In this document: positions 35,100-44,737 of the stretch, piece after piece
Layout of the letters: each line of letters starts with the position of its first letter
Numbering within the stretch: position 1 is the stretch's first letter
NCBI RefSeq assembly: GCF_009817885.1
Contig: NZ_CP041764.1
Coordinates: 4,216,001-4,280,000, forward strand
Direction: 5' to 3'
Length of the DNA: 64,000 bases
Origin: Serratia rhizosphaerae
GTDB lineage: Bacteria; Pseudomonadota; Gammaproteobacteria; Enterobacterales; Enterobacteriaceae
Position numbers and translations under genes: made by a program
The notes under the pieces: generated by a model
Seen by the model: only the letters and a program-made list of their open reading frames with translations
What the model was told of the DNA's origin: nothing
Database searches by the model: none

Positions 35100-36062
35100 A
35101 TGGATGAGCGTAAAGTAGCTATTATCGGCGGTTCTGGTTTTATCGGTACGCGGTTGGTTAAACGTCTGCGTTCGCGCAGCGATCTCACGCTGCGTATTAT
35201 TGATAAAAATCCGAGTGAAGCGTACCCCGAATTTTATCAATACGGTGATATAACGCAGCCGCAAACGCTGCGTGCCGCGCTGGAGGGGTGTGATGCGGTG
35301 ATCAATCTGGCGGCGGAGCACCGGGATAATGTGCTGCCCACTTCGCTTTACTATCAGGTGAATGTGGAGGGGGCGCGCCATCTTTGCCAACAGGCCGCGG
35401 CGCTAGGCATCCGTCAGATGATCTTTACCTCTTCGGTGGCCGTCTATGGTTTTGTTCAGCAGGAAACCGGCGAAGACGGCGCCTTTGATCCTTTTAACCA
35501 CTACGGCAAATCCAAACTGGAAGCGGAATATGTTTATGAAGCCTGGCGCAAGGCGGATAAGAACAACAAATTGACGATAATCCGGCCGACGGTGGTATTT
35601 GGCGAAGGCAATCGCGGCAACGTTTATAACCTGCTGCGTCAAATTGCCGGCGGACGATTTGTCATGATCGGCAGCGGGAATAATTTCAAGTCGATGGCCT
35701 ATGTCGAAAATATTGCCGCCCGGTTGGAATACGCACTCGATCAGCAGGCGGCTTATCAGGTCTGCAATTATGTTGATAAACCTGACTTAACCATGAATCA
35801 GCTGGTGACCACGGTATCTGCTTCGTTGGGTAAAGATAACAAGCCGCTGCGCATTCCCTATTGGCTTGGCCTGTGCGGCGCCGGCGCGTTAGACCTGATG
35901 AGTAAAATAACCCGGCGCCAATTTCCTGTCAGCCGTGTGCGCGTGGCGAAGTTTTGCGCCAGGACACAGTTCAGGAGCGACGTACGCAGCGATTTTGTCG
36001 CGCCGGTGGCGTTGGATGAGGCGATTGCCAAAACCATCAGGCATGAGTTTCGCGCGCGTTAA
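35100..36062 (+). CDS. NAD-dependent nucleotide-sugar epimerase/dehydratase
   Basis: A 320-residue extended SDR enzyme. The Rossmann motif is IIGGSGFIGTRL (residues 7-18) and the catalytic Tyr-x3-Lys is in HYGKSKLEAEY near residue 140. NLAAEH and TSSVAVYG are the usual strand ends. It would modify a UDP- or dTDP-sugar for the polysaccharide; the sugar cannot be predicted. The start is uncertain: the ATG at 35100, or a GTG nine bases upstream that is closer to an AGG. It is the first biosynthetic gene of the cluster, 175 bases after the regulator. Confidence 0.82.
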   Translation: MDERKVAIIGGSGFIGTRLVKRLRSRSDLTLRIIDKNPSEAYPEFYQYGDITQPQTLRAALEGCDAVINLAAEHRDNVLPTSLYYQVNVEGARHLCQQAAALGIRQMIFTSSVAVYGFVQQETGEDGAFDPFNHYGKSKLEAEYVYEAWRKADKNNKLTIIRPTVVFGEGNRGNVYNLLRQIAGGRFVMIGSGNNFKSMAYVENIAARLEYALDQQAAYQVCNYVDKPDLTMNQLVTTVSASLGKDNKPLRIPYWLGLCGAGALDLMSKITRRQFPVSRVRVAKFCARTQFRSDVRSDFVAPVALDEAIAKTIRHEFRAR

Positions 36063-36136
36063 CGCAACAGGGCGCGGGCGTCCGGTATATCTATCAGGAG
36101 CGCTGCGCAACGTGCCGCTTTGGACAAGGAGGGACG

Positions 36137-37186
36137 ATGCTTTATCAACTGGGAGTGATATTTTTTTTGGCGCTGCTGCTGATGGCTATCGCCAGGGTCA
36201 TCGCCGTAAAACTGGCGCTGATTGATAAGCCCAGCGTCCGCAAACAGCATCAGGGGCATATCCCGCTGAGCGGCGGCATCGCGATCTATCTGTCGGTGGT
36301 GCTGTTTTCGTTCCGGCAGCCGGATGGCATACCGCATATGGCGGTCTACCTGGGTTGCGTGACGGCATTGCTGCTGCTGGGCATGCTGGATGACCGTTTT
36401 GAACTGCCGGTCGCGCCGCGTATGACGGTGCAGGGCGGGCTGGCGCTGGTAATGATGCTGGTGGCCGGTATGCAGCTCTCCTCTCTGGGGCATCTGTGGG
36501 GGGATGACGCAGTGCAGCTTGGCTATGGCGCCCTGCTGATGACGCCGCTGGCGGTATGGGGCGCTATCAACGCTTACAACATGGTCGACGGCATTGATGG
36601 CCAGTTAGGCATGCTGTGCTGCGTGACCCTCGCCGGTCTGGCCGCGCTGTTCGCCCTGGACGGGCATCTGGCCGCCGTGCTCTGGTGTCTGAGTCTGATC
36701 GCCACCCTGGCGGCTTATCTGCTGTTTAACCTTGGCGTCTTGGGGCGCCGCTATCAAATTTTCATGGGCGATGCCGGCAGCATGGTGATGGGATTTACCG
36801 TGCTGTGGCTGTTGCTGACCGCGACGCAGGGGGAGGACGCGGTGATGCGTCCGGTCGGCGCGCTGTGGCTGATCGCCGTGCCGCTGATGGATATGGCGAG
36901 TGTGATGCTGCGCCGTATCGTCCGGCGTCGTAGCCCGTTTCGCGCCGACCGCGATCATCTGCACCACGTTCTGATTCGCCGCGGCTTCAGCGCCCGCCAG
37001 GCTTTGGCGATAAGCGGACTGCTGGCTATGGTGCTGGCTGCTTTCGGCCTGTTTGGCGAGCTGTTGGCGTTACAGGAAAATTTGATGCTGGCGGCATTTT
37101 TGCTGTGTTCCGGCGGTTATTTCCTGCTGGGGCGCGAGCCGCGGCGGACAAGGATGGCGTCCGGTTCACCGGCTGCCGATCGTTAA
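36137..37186 (+). CDS. Undecaprenyl-phosphate sugar-1-phosphate transferase (WecA/MraY family)
   Basis: A 349-residue membrane enzyme that would start the repeat unit by moving a HexNAc-1-phosphate from its UDP carrier to undecaprenyl phosphate. The family's catalytic motifs are present: MLDDRFELP near residue 84, NAYNMVDGIDG near residue 143, FMGDAGSMVMG near residue 212 and the HLHHVLIRRG His cluster near residue 274. About ten helices are visible. AGGAGG precedes the ATG. The ordinary wecA of enterobacterial common antigen lies in another locus in related genomes, so this is a dedicated initiator. Confidence 0.88.
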   Translation: MLYQLGVIFFLALLLMAIARVIAVKLALIDKPSVRKQHQGHIPLSGGIAIYLSVVLFSFRQPDGIPHMAVYLGCVTALLLLGMLDDRFELPVAPRMTVQGGLALVMMLVAGMQLSSLGHLWGDDAVQLGYGALLMTPLAVWGAINAYNMVDGIDGQLGMLCCVTLAGLAALFALDGHLAAVLWCLSLIATLAAYLLFNLGVLGRRYQIFMGDAGSMVMGFTVLWLLLTATQGEDAVMRPVGALWLIAVPLMDMASVMLRRIVRRRSPFRADRDHLHHVLIRRGFSARQALAISGLLAMVLAAFGLFGELLALQENLMLAAFLLCSGGYFLLGREPRRTRMASGSPAADR

Positions 37187-37206
37187 TTTTGTAGCAGGAT
37201 GCTTGC

Positions 37207-38337
37207 ATGAATAGTGCTTTTCCCCGTCTGGCGCTGGCGTTATCCGCCGTGTTGCTGGGCAGTTGTAGTCTGTTTCCTGGTTCCCACTTGCCGACGGCGG
37301 GTAAGCATAAGGTGACGTCGGCGGACGATGCCGGCGCCTTGACGCCGAGGGTGGCAGTATACCGTATGACGCCGATGCTACTGGCCAAAATGCGGCGGGC
37401 GGCGCCGTCGGCGCAGCCGAATCCGCAGTTGGAACTGTTCCGGCAACAGTATCAGTACCGCATTGGCATCGGCGACGTGCTGAACGTCACGGTGTGGGAC
37501 CACCCGGAGTTGACCACGCCGGCCGGGCAGTACCGCAGCGCCAGCGATACCGGTAACTGGGTGCATACCGACGGCAGCATTTTTTATCCGTATATCGGCA
37601 AGTTGCAGGTGGTGGGGAAAACCCTTGAGGAAGTCCGCAGTCTGATCGCCGCCCGGCTGGCGGAGGTGGTCGAAAATCCGCAGGTGGGCGTCAATATTGC
37701 CGCCTTTCGTTCGCAAAAAGCGTATGTCACCGGCGAAGTCAACCTCTCCGGCCAGCAGCCGATCACCAATGTGCCGCTGACGGTGTTGGATGCGATTAAC
37801 GCTGCTGGCGGGCTGACCGAGTCTGCAGACTGGCGCAATGTCACGGTAACGCATCAGGGGAAAGAGCAGGCGATCTCGTTACAGGCGTTGATGCAGTACG
37901 GCGATCTGAGCCAGAACCTGCCGCTGACGGCGGGGGATATTCTCTATGTGCCGCGCAACGACGACCAGAAAGTATTTGTGATGGGCGAAGTGGGCAGGCA
38001 GGCCACTTTGAAGCTGGACCGCAGCGGCATGACATTGACCGAAGCGCTGGGCAACGCCGGCGGCATCAGTCAAACGCTGGCGGACGCCACCGGAGTATTC
38101 GTTATCCGCCCCGGTCGTGACAAGGACGGCGACGCGTTGGCGGCGCTGTACCAGTTTGACCTGTCGGACGCCACCGCGCTGGCAATGGGCACGGAGTTTC
38201 AACTGCAGCCGTACGACGTGGTGTATGTCACCGCGGCGGCGGTGACGCGCTGGAACCGACTGATTAGCCAACTGGTGCCGACCATTTCCGGTTTGAACGA
38301 TCTGAGCGAAGCCACGTTGCGGCTGCGTAACTGGTAA
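37207..38337 (+). CDS. Wza-like polysaccharide export lipoprotein
   Basis: A 376-residue outer-membrane polysaccharide exporter. The signal peptide ends in a lipobox (LLGSC) with the lipidated Cys at residue 19. The Poly_export domain follows (YRIGIGDVLNVTVWDHPEL near residue 90), then SLBB repeats (AYVTGEVNLSGQQPITN near residue 180 and VFVMGEVGRQATLKL near residue 260). The C-terminus (WNRLISQLVPTISGL) is the amphipathic helix that forms the outer-membrane pore in Wza. It is followed by a Wzc-like kinase, the standard pair. Confidence 0.92.
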   Translation: MNSAFPRLALALSAVLLGSCSLFPGSHLPTAGKHKVTSADDAGALTPRVAVYRMTPMLLAKMRRAAPSAQPNPQLELFRQQYQYRIGIGDVLNVTVWDHPELTTPAGQYRSASDTGNWVHTDGSIFYPYIGKLQVVGKTLEEVRSLIAARLAEVVENPQVGVNIAAFRSQKAYVTGEVNLSGQQPITNVPLTVLDAINAAGGLTESADWRNVTVTHQGKEQAISLQALMQYGDLSQNLPLTAGDILYVPRNDDQKVFVMGEVGRQATLKLDRSGMTLTEALGNAGGISQTLADATGVFVIRPGRDKDGDALAALYQFDLSDATALAMGTEFQLQPYDVVYVTAAAVTRWNRLISQLVPTISGLNDLSEATLRLRNW

Positions 38338-38365
38338 GGGGTAAAGGGTGATGCAAGGATCAGCG

Positions 38366-40552
38366 ATGATAAAAAATAGTGTGCAACCCGGCGCGGCGGC
38401 CGATGTGGAAGAAAAACTGGAGTGGGAGCGTCTGATCGGCCCGCTGTGGGACAACCGTTGGCGTCTGGCGCTGGCGACCGTCTTGGCGGCGTTGCTGGGG
38501 CTGTTGTACGCACTGCTGGCGACGCCGATCTATGAAGCGACGGCGATGGCGCAGGTGGAACAGCCGACCACCGGCGCGTCGCTGCTGCGCCAATCGCTGG
38601 ATAATGCCGGCGAGCAGTTTTCCGCTACGCAGGATGAAATTGCGCTGGTCAACTCCCGCTATGTGCTGGGAAAAACCGTGGACAGCCAGGGACTGACGGT
38701 GCGCGTCAGCGCAGACGCTTTCCCGCTGGTGGGCAAAGGCGTGACGCGCTTGCTGGGCAAGGCGGCCCCGCAGTTGTCGATAGCCGAACTGGCGGTGCCG
38801 GCGGACATGCAGGGTAAACCCCTGACCTTAAGCGTGCATGAGAGCCAGCACTTTACCCTGAGCCAGGACGGGCGGGCGCTGCTGCGCGGGCGGGCGGGGG
38901 AGACGCTGCAGGACGGCGCATGGCGTCTGCGCGTGACGATGCTGTCCGCTGAGCCGGGCGCCACGTTCCGCGTTGTGAAGCTGGCGCGTCAGCAGGCCAT
39001 TGACGATCTGCGCCGTAATCTGAGCATCGCGCTGGCGGGCAAAGAGAGCGGCATCATGACCTTTAAACTGGAGAGCGAAGATCCGCAGCGCGCCAGACGG
39101 GTTCTGCAGAGCATCACCGAGAATTACCTGCAGCAGAATATCGATCGTAAAACTGAAGAGGCCCAGCGGATGCTGGCTTTTCTGGCGCGCCAACTGCCGC
39201 AGACCCAATCTTCGCTGAACCAGGCGGAAAACCGGCTGAATCAGTTTCGTCAGCAGAATGACTCGGTGGACCTGTCGCTGGAGGCCAAGTCGGTGCTGGA
39301 TACGCTGGTGCAGCTGGAGGCGCAGCTTAACGAACTGACCTTCAAAGAGTCGGAGATATCCAAACTGTATACCCGAGTGCATCCGGCCTATCGCGCCCTG
39401 CTGGAAAAGCGCGCCACGCTGGAGCAGGAGAAAGCGCGCCTGGGCAAGCAGGTACAGAACCTGCCGAAAACCCAGCAGGAGGTGCTGCGGCTGACGCGTG
39501 ATGTGCAGGTTGATCAGCAGGTGTATATGCAGTTGATGAATAAACAGCAGGAACTGAACATCAGTAAGGCGGGCACGGTAGGGAACATTCGCATTATCGA
39601 TGCGGCGGAAACGACGATTAAGCCGGTAAAACCGCAGAAAATACTGATCGTCATACTGGCATTGCTCAGCGGCGCGACGATTACCGCTGCGGTAATTTTG
39701 CTGCGCAGCGCCTTCCATCGGGGAATTGGCGATACTGCTGCGCTGGAGAAACGCGGTATCAATGTGTATGCCACGGTGCCGCTGTCTTTATGGCAGACAA
39801 AACGCAACCGCAGCCAGCGGCTGTTGCTGGCGCGCGGCGGCGGTGAGCGGCTGCCGATATTGGCGCAGGAACAGCCTGAAGATTTGGCCGTCGAAGCGCT
39901 CCGCAGCCTGCGCACCAGTTTGCATTTCGCCATGACGGAAGCGAGCAACAATATTCTGATGGTGTCCGGCGCCAGCCCGGCCAGCGGGAAAAGTTTCGCC
40001 AGCATCAATCTGGCGGTGGTGTTGGCTCAGGCCGGCCAGCGGGTATTGCTGATTGATGGCGATATGCGCAAGGGTTTTTTGCACCGCTGGCTGAGTAATG
40101 ACGCGCAGCGGGGGCTGTCCGACGTGCTGGTCGGCCGCACTGAGCCGAGCCTGGCGGTGCGCACCACGGCGCTGGCCAATCTGGATTTTGTCCCGCGCGG
40201 GCAGGTGCCGCCGAATCCTTCCGAACTGCTGATGCACCCGCGTTTTACGGACTTTTTACGTTGGGCGGGGCAGCGTTACGACATCGTGCTGATCGATACG
40301 CCGCCGATCCTGGCGGTTACCGATGCGGCGATTATTGGCCATCATGCGGGAACGTCATTGATGGTGGTGCGTTTTGCAGTTAACAGCCTTAAACAGGTTG
40401 AAACCAGTCTGCGCCGTTTTGAACAAAACGGCGTATCCGTCAAAGGCGTGATTCTTAACGGCGTGGTGAAAAAAGCCGTTACCGATGTCGGCTATTACAA
40501 CTTCGCCTACCCTAGCCACCGTGAAGAGGGCGATGCGGTGCACAGGACCTAG
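38366..40552 (+). CDS. Wzc-like tyrosine autokinase/chain-length regulator
   Basis: A 728-residue inner-membrane protein that controls polymerisation and export through cycles of tyrosine phosphorylation. Wzz domains with helices near residues 30-50 and 425-445 flank a long periplasmic coiled-coil part (MLAFLARQLPQTQSSLNQAE). The C-terminal BY-kinase has Walker A ASPASGKSFASINLA near residue 535, Walker A' LLIDGDMRKG and Walker B IVLIDTPP. The tail has only three closely spaced tyrosines (VGYYNFAYP), fewer than E. coli Wzc, and no Wzb phosphatase gene is nearby. Start: the ATG at 38366 with AGGA six bases upstream is preferred over earlier ones at 38348-38351. Confidence 0.9.
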   Translation: MIKNSVQPGAAADVEEKLEWERLIGPLWDNRWRLALATVLAALLGLLYALLATPIYEATAMAQVEQPTTGASLLRQSLDNAGEQFSATQDEIALVNSRYVLGKTVDSQGLTVRVSADAFPLVGKGVTRLLGKAAPQLSIAELAVPADMQGKPLTLSVHESQHFTLSQDGRALLRGRAGETLQDGAWRLRVTMLSAEPGATFRVVKLARQQAIDDLRRNLSIALAGKESGIMTFKLESEDPQRARRVLQSITENYLQQNIDRKTEEAQRMLAFLARQLPQTQSSLNQAENRLNQFRQQNDSVDLSLEAKSVLDTLVQLEAQLNELTFKESEISKLYTRVHPAYRALLEKRATLEQEKARLGKQVQNLPKTQQEVLRLTRDVQVDQQVYMQLMNKQQELNISKAGTVGNIRIIDAAETTIKPVKPQKILIVILALLSGATITAAVILLRSAFHRGIGDTAALEKRGINVYATVPLSLWQTKRNRSQRLLLARGGGERLPILAQEQPEDLAVEALRSLRTSLHFAMTEASNNILMVSGASPASGKSFASINLAVVLAQAGQRVLLIDGDMRKGFLHRWLSNDAQRGLSDVLVGRTEPSLAVRTTALANLDFVPRGQVPPNPSELLMHPRFTDFLRWAGQRYDIVLIDTPPILAVTDAAIIGHHAGTSLMVVRFAVNSLKQVETSLRRFEQNGVSVKGVILNGVVKKAVTDVGYYNFAYPSHREEGDAVHRT

Positions 40553-40556
40553 CCGT

Positions 40557-41843
40557 ATGAAAGCGATTTTGCACAATGCGTTCTGGCTGATGTTGGAGCG
40601 GGTATCGCTCAGTCTCTCGGGGGTGTTCGTCTCCGTCTATGTGGCGCGTTACCTGGGGCCGGCGCAGTTCGGCATGCTGAACTACCTGCTGGCGACAATC
40701 GCCATTGTGGTGCCGCTGGCGCAGTTGGGGGCCGACAGCGTGATCTTCAACCGCGTCGCCCGCCGCCGCGCCAGCGGCGTCCGGCTGATGATCGCCTCCA
40801 TGCGCCTGCGTCGGCGGTTGTTTTTACTGCTGGCGCTGCCGCTGTGGCTATGGAGCGTTTACCATCACCCGGCGCCGCAGACCTGGATGAGTACGCTGCT
40901 GTTGGCGAGCGCCTATTTTTCCGTCCAGGATGTTTACAAGATTTACTACGATGCCCGGCTGCAGGCGAAGCGTAATACGCTGATTAACAATCTGGCGTTA
41001 GCGTTGGCGATCGTGCTGCGGCTGGCGCTGATCGGCGCGGCGCTGCCGCTGGTATGGTTTGCCGTGCCGTATCTTATCGCCAGCGCGCTGCCGTATCTGA
41101 CGCGTCTGTGGCTGTTCCGTCGTGAACCATCGCCGCCGGCGCCGCATAGCGCGCGCGCGGCGCGGCGCTATGACCGTTACCTGCTGCGCGTCGGCCTGCC
41201 GCTGGCCGCCGCCGGGCTGTCGATCGTCATCTACACCCGCATCGATCAAATTATGCTCGGAAATCTGCTCGGGCCGCAGGCGGTGGGCTGGTACAGCGCC
41301 GCCGTGACGCTGGGCCAGGGCTGGATCTTTATTCCGCTGGCGCTGGTGACATCGCTGATGCCGGGGATTGCCCGCTGCGCCGCCGGCCCGGAGCGGGAGT
41401 ACCGCATCCGTCTGCTGTGTCTGCTGGCGCTGCTGATTTCTCTGCCGGCATTGCTGATACTGGCCGGTTGTGCCATGCCGCTGGTGACGTGGCTGTACGG
41501 TGATGCGTTTCGTCCGGCCGCCGGTATCCTGGCGATGAGCACGCTGACCGCACTGTTTTCCGTGCTGGGGACGGTGGCCTACCGCAGCATGGTGCTGCTG
41601 GCAGGCTATCGTTTTATTGCGCTGAAGATGCCGCTGGTGGCGTTGGCCAACGTGGTGATGAACGCCGTGCTGATCCCGCGTTACGGGCTGCCCGGCGCGG
41701 CGCTGTCGACGCTGCTGGCCGAATCTCTCTCCCTGTTTGTGTTCAACGCTTTTTTCCGCCGCGGGCAGATTGTCCGCCTGCAGCTGACCTGTTACTACGC
41801 TCTGCCACGTTTCATTCGCACGCTAAGGAGGCGGCATGCTTAA
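40557..41843 (+). CDS. Wzx-type oligosaccharide flippase
   Basis: A 428-residue protein with about 12 to 14 hydrophobic helices that fits the polysaccharide transport (PST/MOP) family. Its N-terminus LERVSLSLSGVFVSVYVARYLGPAQFG is typical. It would flip lipid-linked repeat units to the periplasm. The start is the ATG at 40557, four bases after the kinase stop; an earlier in-frame start lies inside that gene. It overlaps the following gene by eight bases. Confidence 0.87.
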   Translation: MKAILHNAFWLMLERVSLSLSGVFVSVYVARYLGPAQFGMLNYLLATIAIVVPLAQLGADSVIFNRVARRRASGVRLMIASMRLRRRLFLLLALPLWLWSVYHHPAPQTWMSTLLLASAYFSVQDVYKIYYDARLQAKRNTLINNLALALAIVLRLALIGAALPLVWFAVPYLIASALPYLTRLWLFRREPSPPAPHSARAARRYDRYLLRVGLPLAAAGLSIVIYTRIDQIMLGNLLGPQAVGWYSAAVTLGQGWIFIPLALVTSLMPGIARCAAGPEREYRIRLLCLLALLISLPALLILAGCAMPLVTWLYGDAFRPAAGILAMSTLTALFSVLGTVAYRSMVLLAGYRFIALKMPLVALANVVMNAVLIPRYGLPGAALSTLLAESLSLFVFNAFFRRGQIVRLQLTCYYALPRFIRTLRRRHA

Positions 41844-42684
41844 TCGTTTATTGAAAGGGATCGTTCGGTGCTTGCCTGATGCGCTGCACCATCAGGTGAA
41901 ATATGCAATGTACTTTAAGCGGTGGCCGCATCTGGCGCGCCCGCGCGGCTATAGCGAGAAGCTGATGCGGCGTAAAATTTATCCACGCGGTATTTACACG
42001 ATGCTGTCGGATAAATACAAGGTGCGTGAGTTTATCGCCGGGCTCTGGGGAGAAGCTTATCTGACTGAGCTGTATGCGCACGGTGCGGAACTGAGTTATG
42101 ACGTTTTTCGCCGTCTGCCGCGCCAGTTCGTGCTTAAGGCCAACCACGGCAGCGGTTATAACCGGCTGGTATTTGACAAGGAACAGGTCAGCTACGCCGA
42201 ACTATACGATCAAACCCGGCGCTGGATGCGCGCCAATTTTTATCAGCAAAGCCGTGAGCGGCACTACCGCGATATTGAGCCCTGCATCATGGTCGAACGG
42301 CTGTTGCTGGAAAACGACGAGGTGCCGAACGATCTCAAATTTCACTGTTTTAACCGCGAGGGTGTGATTCGCATTTTTATTCAGGTGGATTACCAGCGCT
42401 TTGGCGAACATCGGCGGGATATCTTCGATGAACAGTGGAACCGTACGGAAATTCGCCTTGTCCTGCCTAACGCCGAGCAGCCCCTGGCTGCACCGTCGCA
42501 ATTGGCGGACATGCTGCGCCTGGCGCGTCTGACGGCGCAGCAGTTTTCCTATCTGCGGGTCGATTTTTATCAGGTGGGGGAACGGGTCTATTTCGGCGAA
42601 CTGACGTTTACGCCCGGCGCAGGTTTATCCCGCCTGATGCCGGAGCGCATCGAACAGGAATGGGGCGGCTATTTTATCGACTAG
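41836..42684 (+). CDS. ATP-grasp (TupA-like) polysaccharide-modifying enzyme
   Basis: A 282-residue protein that matches the TupA-like ATP-grasp family. Visible motifs are DKYKVREFIAGLWGEAYLTE near residue 55, QFVLKANHGSGYNRLV near residue 97, the acidic pair region PNDLKFHCFNREG near residue 165 and LRVDFYQVGERVYFGELTFT near residue 240, the last holding the usual metal ligands. TupA was named from teichuronopeptide synthesis, and ATP-grasp enzymes of this type join amino-acid or peptide groups through acyl phosphates. A peptide- or amino-acid-decorated polymer is possible. AGGAGG precedes the ATG. Confidence 0.8.
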   Translation: MLNRLLKGIVRCLPDALHHQVKYAMYFKRWPHLARPRGYSEKLMRRKIYPRGIYTMLSDKYKVREFIAGLWGEAYLTELYAHGAELSYDVFRRLPRQFVLKANHGSGYNRLVFDKEQVSYAELYDQTRRWMRANFYQQSRERHYRDIEPCIMVERLLLENDEVPNDLKFHCFNREGVIRIFIQVDYQRFGEHRRDIFDEQWNRTEIRLVLPNAEQPLAAPSQLADMLRLARLTAQQFSYLRVDFYQVGERVYFGELTFTPGAGLSRLMPERIEQEWGGYFID

Positions 42685-42768
42685 CATACGGCATGCCCTC
42701 GACGTTACTCCACGTCCGCCGTGACTGCGGATAAACGCGATTACCTACTATTATCCTTGAGGTAAGAA

Positions 42769-43674
42769 ATGGATTTCTCAATTGTTATGCCGATTTATAA
42801 CAGCGCAGGCTTTTTACCGAAGACGCTCTCCCGCATTTTTGCCGCCTGTCGGGGATTCGACTATCAGGTGATTCTGGTGGACGACGGCTCGGAGGCGATT
42901 GATATCGCCCAGGTGCGGCAGATCGCCTGCGCCCACAGTCAGGTGATGCTGCATGAGAAGAAGCAAAAGAGCAATGCGGCGGTATCGCGCAATCTGGGCG
43001 TCCGGCTGGCGGAGGCGGAGGTGGTATTTTTTCTCGATGCTGACGACTACTTCACCACTAACTACATTATCCGACGTCTGAAGCATCATGAAGACGTCAG
43101 TATCGACATTATTTTCGGCAATTACGCCGAGGTGAGCGGGGTGTCGGTGCGCGACTACACCTTCGATTATCAGAGCGGCAGCGCCGGGGAAGATTTTCTG
43201 TTCCTGGAGATGGGCGACATTCGTTCTTCCACCATCAGCATGCGTAAAAAAAGTGACCGGCGCTTTTTGTTTCCCGAATTTTTGTCGAAGCATCAGGACT
43301 GGGGATTTCTGGTCAACGCCACTAATCTGGGGGCACAGGTTGCCCACGACGCCGGCGGCGGCGTGTATCTGGACGTTGACCGCGCCAGCCGGATGAGTGC
43401 GCGGCTGAACCTGGAAGCCAGCGATCTGTTTATCGACGCATTCCTGCACGCAAGCGAGCGGCATATCAGCGGCTTCGCCTGCAAACATCTGCTGGCCTCC
43501 CTCTACAGTGAAAATCAGCAGGCTTTCAGCTATTACTCCTCACGCATTCTTCAGCATTCGCTGAGCGGCAAATTCAAATTGATCAAGCTGTACGGCGACT
43601 GTCTGACGCGGCTGGGGCTGTTTCCGCTGGGCGGTCGTCTGCTGCGCCATGCCCGCAACGGTTTTCGGAGGTGA
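42769..43674 (+). CDS. Glycosyltransferase family 2
   Basis: A 301-residue cytoplasmic glycosyltransferase of the GT-A fold. The N-terminus is FSIVMPIYNSAGFLPKTLSR, with the nucleotide-binding VILVDDGSEA near residue 38 and the metal-binding DxD in FFLDADDYFTTNYI near residue 86. GAGGTAAGAA precedes the ATG. It is separated from the ATP-grasp gene by 84 bases, the largest gap inside the cluster. The linkage formed cannot be predicted. Confidence 0.87.
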   Translation: MDFSIVMPIYNSAGFLPKTLSRIFAACRGFDYQVILVDDGSEAIDIAQVRQIACAHSQVMLHEKKQKSNAAVSRNLGVRLAEAEVVFFLDADDYFTTNYIIRRLKHHEDVSIDIIFGNYAEVSGVSVRDYTFDYQSGSAGEDFLFLEMGDIRSSTISMRKKSDRRFLFPEFLSKHQDWGFLVNATNLGAQVAHDAGGGVYLDVDRASRMSARLNLEASDLFIDAFLHASERHISGFACKHLLASLYSENQQAFSYYSSRILQHSLSGKFKLIKLYGDCLTRLGLFPLGGRLLRHARNGFRR

Positions 43675-43675
43675 G

Positions 43676-44731
43676 ATGACGCCACGCAATATTGCCATTG
43701 TGATTGAAAATATCGCCGGGAAAGGCGGCACCGAACGCGTGGCCAGCGGATTAGCCAATGCGCTGGCCGACGACGGCGACATACGGGTAACGCTGTTTTC
43801 TCTTGGCGGTGAAGCGGCCTTTTTCCCGCTGACGCCGGCGGTGACGCTGCGCCTGATGGGCGATCGTGCGCCGTTTTGGCCGTGGCGACTGGCGAGGGCG
43901 CTGCATCGTGAGCGTTACGACGCCATTATTACCGTCTCGATGGGGCGGCTGTCGGTGGTGATGACGCCGTATTTGCGTTTGTTGTGCCCCGACAGTCGGC
44001 TGTTGCTCAGTGAGCACGTCAGTTTTCAGCAATATCGGTGGCCGATGCGTTGGTTGAAGCTGCTGGTGTATACCCTGGGCGACCGGGTGATTTTACTGAC
44101 GCAGCAGGATCGTGCGCGGATAAGCCGCTGGGTCCGGCAGGACAAATGTCTGGTGATCGAAAACGTTTCGCCGTTTGCGCCGCAGCCGCCCGACGAAGGC
44201 CGGCGGCGCAACGTCGCGCTGGCGATTGGCCGGCTTACCGCACAGAAAGGGTTTGACCGGCTGATTGACGCCTGGCGGCAGATCGCCCGACAGGCGCCGT
44301 CATGGCAACTGCTGATCGTCGGCGATGGCCCGGCGCGGCCGGCGCTGCAACGGCAGATTGCGCAGGCTGGGCTGGAACGTCATATCTCTTTGCTGCCGGC
44401 GACGCCGGACGTGGCGCGCTATTACCGTCAGGCCAGTCTGTATTTGATGACCTCCCGTTACGAGGGACTGCCGATGGTGTTGATCGAAGCGCTGAGCTTC
44501 AGCCTGCCGCTGGTGGCATATGACTGTCCCACCGGGCCGGCGGAACTGATCACGTCCGGCGTTAACGGCTATCTGGTGCCGGATGGCGACCGTCCGCAGT
44601 TCTGCGAGCGGGTGGTGACACTGATGACGGATAACGCGCTGCGGCGACGTTTTGCGCATGCGTCGTGGCAGCAGGCGCAGCGCTTTACGCCGGAACGCAT
44701 TTACCCTTTGTGGCAACGGATTATCACGTGA
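43676..44731 (+). CDS. Glycosyltransferase family 4
   Basis: A 351-residue retaining glycosyltransferase of the GT-B fold. The N-terminus (IVIENIAGKGGTERVASGLA) and the donor-binding EX7E region (TSRYEGLPMVLIEALSFSLP near residue 260) are typical of GT4. The start is the ATG at 43676, one base after the previous stop, with GGAGG upstream; an upstream frame extension lies within the preceding gene. Confidence 0.88.
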   Translation: MTPRNIAIVIENIAGKGGTERVASGLANALADDGDIRVTLFSLGGEAAFFPLTPAVTLRLMGDRAPFWPWRLARALHRERYDAIITVSMGRLSVVMTPYLRLLCPDSRLLLSEHVSFQQYRWPMRWLKLLVYTLGDRVILLTQQDRARISRWVRQDKCLVIENVSPFAPQPPDEGRRRNVALAIGRLTAQKGFDRLIDAWRQIARQAPSWQLLIVGDGPARPALQRQIAQAGLERHISLLPATPDVARYYRQASLYLMTSRYEGLPMVLIEALSFSLPLVAYDCPTGPAELITSGVNGYLVPDGDRPQFCERVVTLMTDNALRRRFAHASWQQAQRFTPERIYPLWQRIIT

Positions 44732-44737
44732 GGAATT

